Origin: G963691885 sp963691885
GTDB taxonomy: Bacteria; Pseudomonadota; Alphaproteobacteria; UBA8366; Aestuariispiraceae
DNA length: 64,000 bases
Reading direction: 5' to 3'
NCBI GenBank assembly: GCA_963691885.1
Contig: OY829843.1
Location: 186,001 to 250,000 of the forward strand
The notes beneath the pieces were generated by a model. The model worked only from the letters and a program-made list of their open reading frames with translations, did not search any database and was not told the origin of the DNA. Below are positions 61,797 to 64,000 of this stretch, piece by piece; position 1 is the first letter of the stretch; every line of letters begins with the position of its first letter. The position numbers and the translations under genes were made by a program.

Positions 61797-63308
61797 TCAG
61801 GCGGCTTGAGCGGGGAAGTTCCAGGGGAGCAGTTCGTCGATGCGGTTGATTTTGTGATCGGCGATGCGGTCCAGCACCCAGGTGAGCCAGGCTTGCGGGT
61901 CAACGTCATTGAGCTTGGCGGTTTCGATCAGGGTGAACGCGATGGCCATGGCCTTGCCACCACCCTCGGAACCGGCGAACAGCCAATTCTTGCGCCCGAG
62001 CGCCACCGGCTTCATAGCCCGCTCGACGGCGTTGTTGTCCAATTCCAGAACGCCGTGGCCCAGGTAGGCCCGCGCCTTCGGCAACCGGTTCAGGGCGTAG
62101 CGGATCGCGCCAGCAAGCGGTGACTTGCCGGATATCTTCGTCAACTGGGTATCCAGCCATGTCACCAGATCATCGAACATAGGTGTAGCGTACTCGCGCC
62201 GCAGCGCCACCCGTTCTTCGGGCAATCGGCCACGCGCCTGTTCCTCCACGGCATACAGCGCGGCGATGCGCTTGATCGCCTCCTCGGCGATGGCTCCGCC
62301 CTGAGCTTGATGGACATCGACGAACTTGCGCCGCACATGCGCCACACAGGCCATCTCCTTGGCCGTGTCGGATGAGAACAACCCGTTGAACCCGGCGTAG
62401 CCGTCGGCATGGATCCAGCCTTGATAATCTGACAGATGCCGGACGGGATGGTCGCCCTTGCGATCGACGGTGAACCGATACCAGACCCCGGGCGGCGCTC
62501 CACCCGCCCATGGCCTTTCGTCGCGCACATAGGCCCACACCCGCGCGGTTTTGGTTTGCTTCGAACCGGGGGCCTGCATCTTCACAGGGGTGTCATCCGC
62601 GAACAGCGCCGGACCCGCCCGCACATGACGACCAATGGCCTCGGCCAAGGGTTCGAGAAGTGCCGTCGATCGGCCAACCCAATCCGCCAACGTCGAACGT
62701 TCAAGATCAATGCCGTCGCGTGCAAAGATCTGGCTTTGGCGGTACAGCGGCAGATGGTCGGCATACTTCGAGACCAGAACATGGGCCAGCAGTCCCGGAC
62801 CGGGGCGGCCCTTCTCGATCGGCCGCGACGGTAAGGGAGCCTGGACGATGGCCTCGCAGCAGCTACACGCCAGACGGGGACGCACGATGCGGTTCACCAC
62901 AAAACGCCCCGGGATGTATTCCAGCTCTTCCGTGACATCCTCGCACAGGGGCTTGAGTTCGCCACCGCATTCTCCGCAACTCTCGCCCGCAGACAGATGT
63001 GTGTCGTGGCGGGGCAGATGGGCGGGCAGCGGCTTGCGATTGTGCTTGCGCCTGGGCTTCGGCTCCACTTCGGCGGCCGCGGTTTGTTCCACCGCAGCTT
63101 CGGCAATGGCTTCGTCCTCGGCGAAAGTCAGGTGCAGTTGATCCAGGCTCTCGGACTTGGACCCGAAACGGTGGCGGTTATGGCCCGCCAACTGGTGCTT
63201 GAGCTTCTCAATCAGAAGATCGCGAGACTTCAACTCGCCAGCCAGAAGCCCCACCAAGCCCTTCAGTTCGGCGGGATCGTCGGGCAGCGTTTGAAGATCA
63301 TTCAACAT
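61797..63308 (-). CDS. tnpC: IS66 family transposase TnpC
   Basis: A transposase of about 503 residues. The N-terminus has a coiled-coil (LKGLVGLLAGELKSRDLLIEKLKHQLAGHNRHRFGSKSE), followed by a zinc-finger CGECGGELK, CSCCEAIVQAPLPSRPI, and the DDE-type catalytic core with FADDTPVKM, DGYAGFNGLF and the Glu further on near DNNAVERAMKPVALGRKNWLFAGSEGGGKAMAI. The start ATG at 63308 (MLNDLQTL) or 63314 is more family-like than 63350. It ends inside the IS 43 nt from its tip. Confidence 0.92.
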   Translation of the reverse strand: MLNDLQTLPDDPAELKGLVGLLAGELKSRDLLIEKLKHQLAGHNRHRFGSKSESLDQLHLTFAEDEAIAEAAVEQTAAAEVEPKPRRKHNRKPLPAHLPRHDTHLSAGESCGECGGELKPLCEDVTEELEYIPGRFVVNRIVRPRLACSCCEAIVQAPLPSRPIEKGRPGPGLLAHVLVSKYADHLPLYRQSQIFARDGIDLERSTLADWVGRSTALLEPLAEAIGRHVRAGPALFADDTPVKMQAPGSKQTKTARVWAYVRDERPWAGGAPPGVWYRFTVDRKGDHPVRHLSDYQGWIHADGYAGFNGLFSSDTAKEMACVAHVRRKFVDVHQAQGGAIAEEAIKRIAALYAVEEQARGRLPEERVALRREYATPMFDDLVTWLDTQLTKISGKSPLAGAIRYALNRLPKARAYLGHGVLELDNNAVERAMKPVALGRKNWLFAGSEGGGKAMAIAFTLIETAKLNDVDPQAWLTWVLDRIADHKINRIDELLPWNFPAQAA

Positions 63309-63376
63309 GACCATCGTATAGCAGAAACACCCTGCAAAGGGAATCCGCAACCGATCCAGTTCTTCGTTTAATGGAC

Positions 63377-63733
63377 CTATCCCACGGTCAGGGGACGCCA
63401 GGTCCGAGCCGGCATGCGCCAGTCAATTCCTTCCAGCAGCATGGCGAGTTGGGCCGCCGTCACGCCGACCTTGCCGTCCGCCGGAGACGGCCACACGAAC
63501 CGGCCCTTCTCCAGCCGCTTGGCGAACAAACATGCCCCCTGGCCGTCCCACCAGATGATCTTGATCAGATCGCCGCGCCGTCCACGGAACACGAACAGGT
63601 GGCTCGAATAGGGATCTTGGCCCAGGACACGCTCCGCCAGAGCCGACAGACCGGCAAACCCTTTGCGCATGTCCGTCACACCGGCCGCAAGCCATACCCG
63701 TGTGTTCACCGGCACCGGGATCATGACAGCCAC
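63377..63733 (-). CDS. tnpB: IS66 family accessory protein TnpB
   Basis: A 118-residue IS66 Orf2/TnpB: RVWLAAGVTDMRKGFAGLSALAERVLGQDPYSSHLFVFRGRRGDLIKIIWWDGQGACLFAKRLEKGRFVWP, the family core. It is needed for transposition in related elements, with unknown exact role. Its start overlaps the end of tnpA by 13 nt. Confidence 0.93.
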   Translation of the reverse strand: MAVMIPVPVNTRVWLAAGVTDMRKGFAGLSALAERVLGQDPYSSHLFVFRGRRGDLIKIIWWDGQGACLFAKRLEKGRFVWPSPADGKVGVTAAQLAMLLEGIDWRMPARTWRPLTVG

Positions 63734-64000
63734 ACCTTCAGCAAACGCCCCAAAGCATCCGGATCAAAACCACCCTCGGCAACAACCTGGTGACCACCAG
63801 CCAGTTCGATACGAACCGCAGTCCCAAATGTCGGTGGCCCATCCGCTGCTACCTCCATCTCCGCTCGGACCGGCGCGGAAACCATCATCGGCAGAAACAC
63901 CGCATCATGACGCTCCTCCCCATCCGGGGCAAACCGCGCGTCACGCAGCCATTTAAAAATCAAGTTCGCATTCATCGAATAACGCTGTGCAACCTGCGCA
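63721..64000 (-). CDS. tnpA: IS66 TnpA, 5' end beyond window
   Basis: The C-terminal part of IS66 TnpA. The visible 93 codons include AQVAQRYSMNANLIFKWLRDARF, the end of its HTH, and the variable C-terminal tail to WLS. The frame is open to the window edge, and family TnpA is about 130 residues, so some 40 codons lie beyond 64000. The ATG at 63975 is internal, not the start. Confidence 0.82.
   Translation of the reverse strand, partial: AQVAQRYSMNANLIFKWLRDARFAPDGEERHDAVFLPMMVSAPVRAEMEVAADGPPTFGTAVRIELAGGHQVVAEGGFDPDALGRLLKVWLS

Larger units (their letters stand above)
61754..64000 (-). mobile_element. IS66-family insertion sequence, partial at window end
   Basis: The left tip is near 61754, where GTGTCCGTCCGGTGAACCGG resembles an IS66 terminal repeat. 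The order tnpA-tnpB-tnpC on the minus strand is standard. The right end and the 8-bp target duplication lie beyond 64000. The three genes seem intact, so the element may be active. Confidence 0.87.

Noticed and set aside
1..64000. CRISPR arrays, prophage, rRNA operons, replication origin
   Set aside because: No regularly spaced repeats, phage structural genes, rRNA sequences or DnaA box clusters were seen.

Overview
The window looks like the chromosome of a free-living, probably marine alphaproteobacterium of moderate GC (Rhodospirillales, Kiloniellales or Sneathiellales-like). This is inferred from the protein families (DUF3572, a MotA/OmpA-type motor pair, many TAT-exported enzymes, FCD-type GntR regulators, polyamine-type ABC transport, small PAS proteins) and the mixed house-keeping and catabolic content. 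No rRNA, CRISPR array or prophage is visible. One tRNA, tRNA-Met(CAT), is present.

Layout. Positions 1-4000 hold a convergent set (GPH-type transporter plus DUF3833 lipoprotein, facing DUF6134, SDR and SnoaL-like genes). This gene company is known from around cyclopropane/furan fatty-acid synthesis genes of the RpoE-ChrR stress response. Then come a TAT-exported PhoX phosphatase, a frameshifted LysE exporter, a GAF-HD-GYP protein, a metallo-beta-lactamase-fold hydrolase and a MotA/MotB-type stator pair (4-11.5 kb), which suggests c-di-GMP and motility control. House-keeping genes follow from 11.6 to 27 kb: RlmD/TrmA-type methyltransferase, MATE, DUF3572, a cupin protein, Spx-like reductase, PAS histidine kinase, N-formylglutamate amidohydrolase, RidA, a carotenoid-desaturase-like oxidoreductase, GNATs, a class III aminotransferase, mnmA and tRNA-Met. 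An intact IS3-family element (19320-20754) has landed in the loop of the shared terminator between ridA and a GNAT gene.

From the tRNA to about 31 kb lies a patchwork accessory stretch: a 5'-truncated IS3 transposase, a phytanoyl-CoA dioxygenase-like gene, repeat-like non-coding DNA, a LysE exporter and an orphan gene with a HEPN-like RN-x3-H motif. Between 31 and 35.3 kb a six-gene minus-strand operon (GST, SnoaL-like, tautomerase, YdcZ-like transporter, cupin, TauD/TfdA dioxygenase) diverges from a LysR gene and looks like an uncharacterised small-molecule degradation module. Its GST carries an in-frame amber codon. From 35.8 to 47.5 kb there are mostly single genes and divergent regulator/target pairs: GlxA-type AraC with a methyltransferase, an enolase-superfamily enzyme and tautomerase, TetR with an EF-hand protein, dienelactone hydrolase, OsmC with GntR, EamA, class II aldolase, a PAS protein and two genes of unknown function.

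From 47.7 to 52.4 kb a complete binding-protein-dependent ABC importer is co-transcribed with an Asp/Glu/hydantoin racemase-like gene and diverges from a GntR-GNAT pair, with a TTGTATACAA operator candidate between them. The right part holds a second PAS protein, a cytochrome c', a TPR protein, a sugar acetyltransferase, a YHS protein, a chemotaxis receptor and a GMC oxidoreductase. It ends in an IS66-family element that cuts a cyclic-nucleotide-binding (Popeye-like) gene and runs off the window. All family assignments come from reading motifs and remembered family features; no database search was run.
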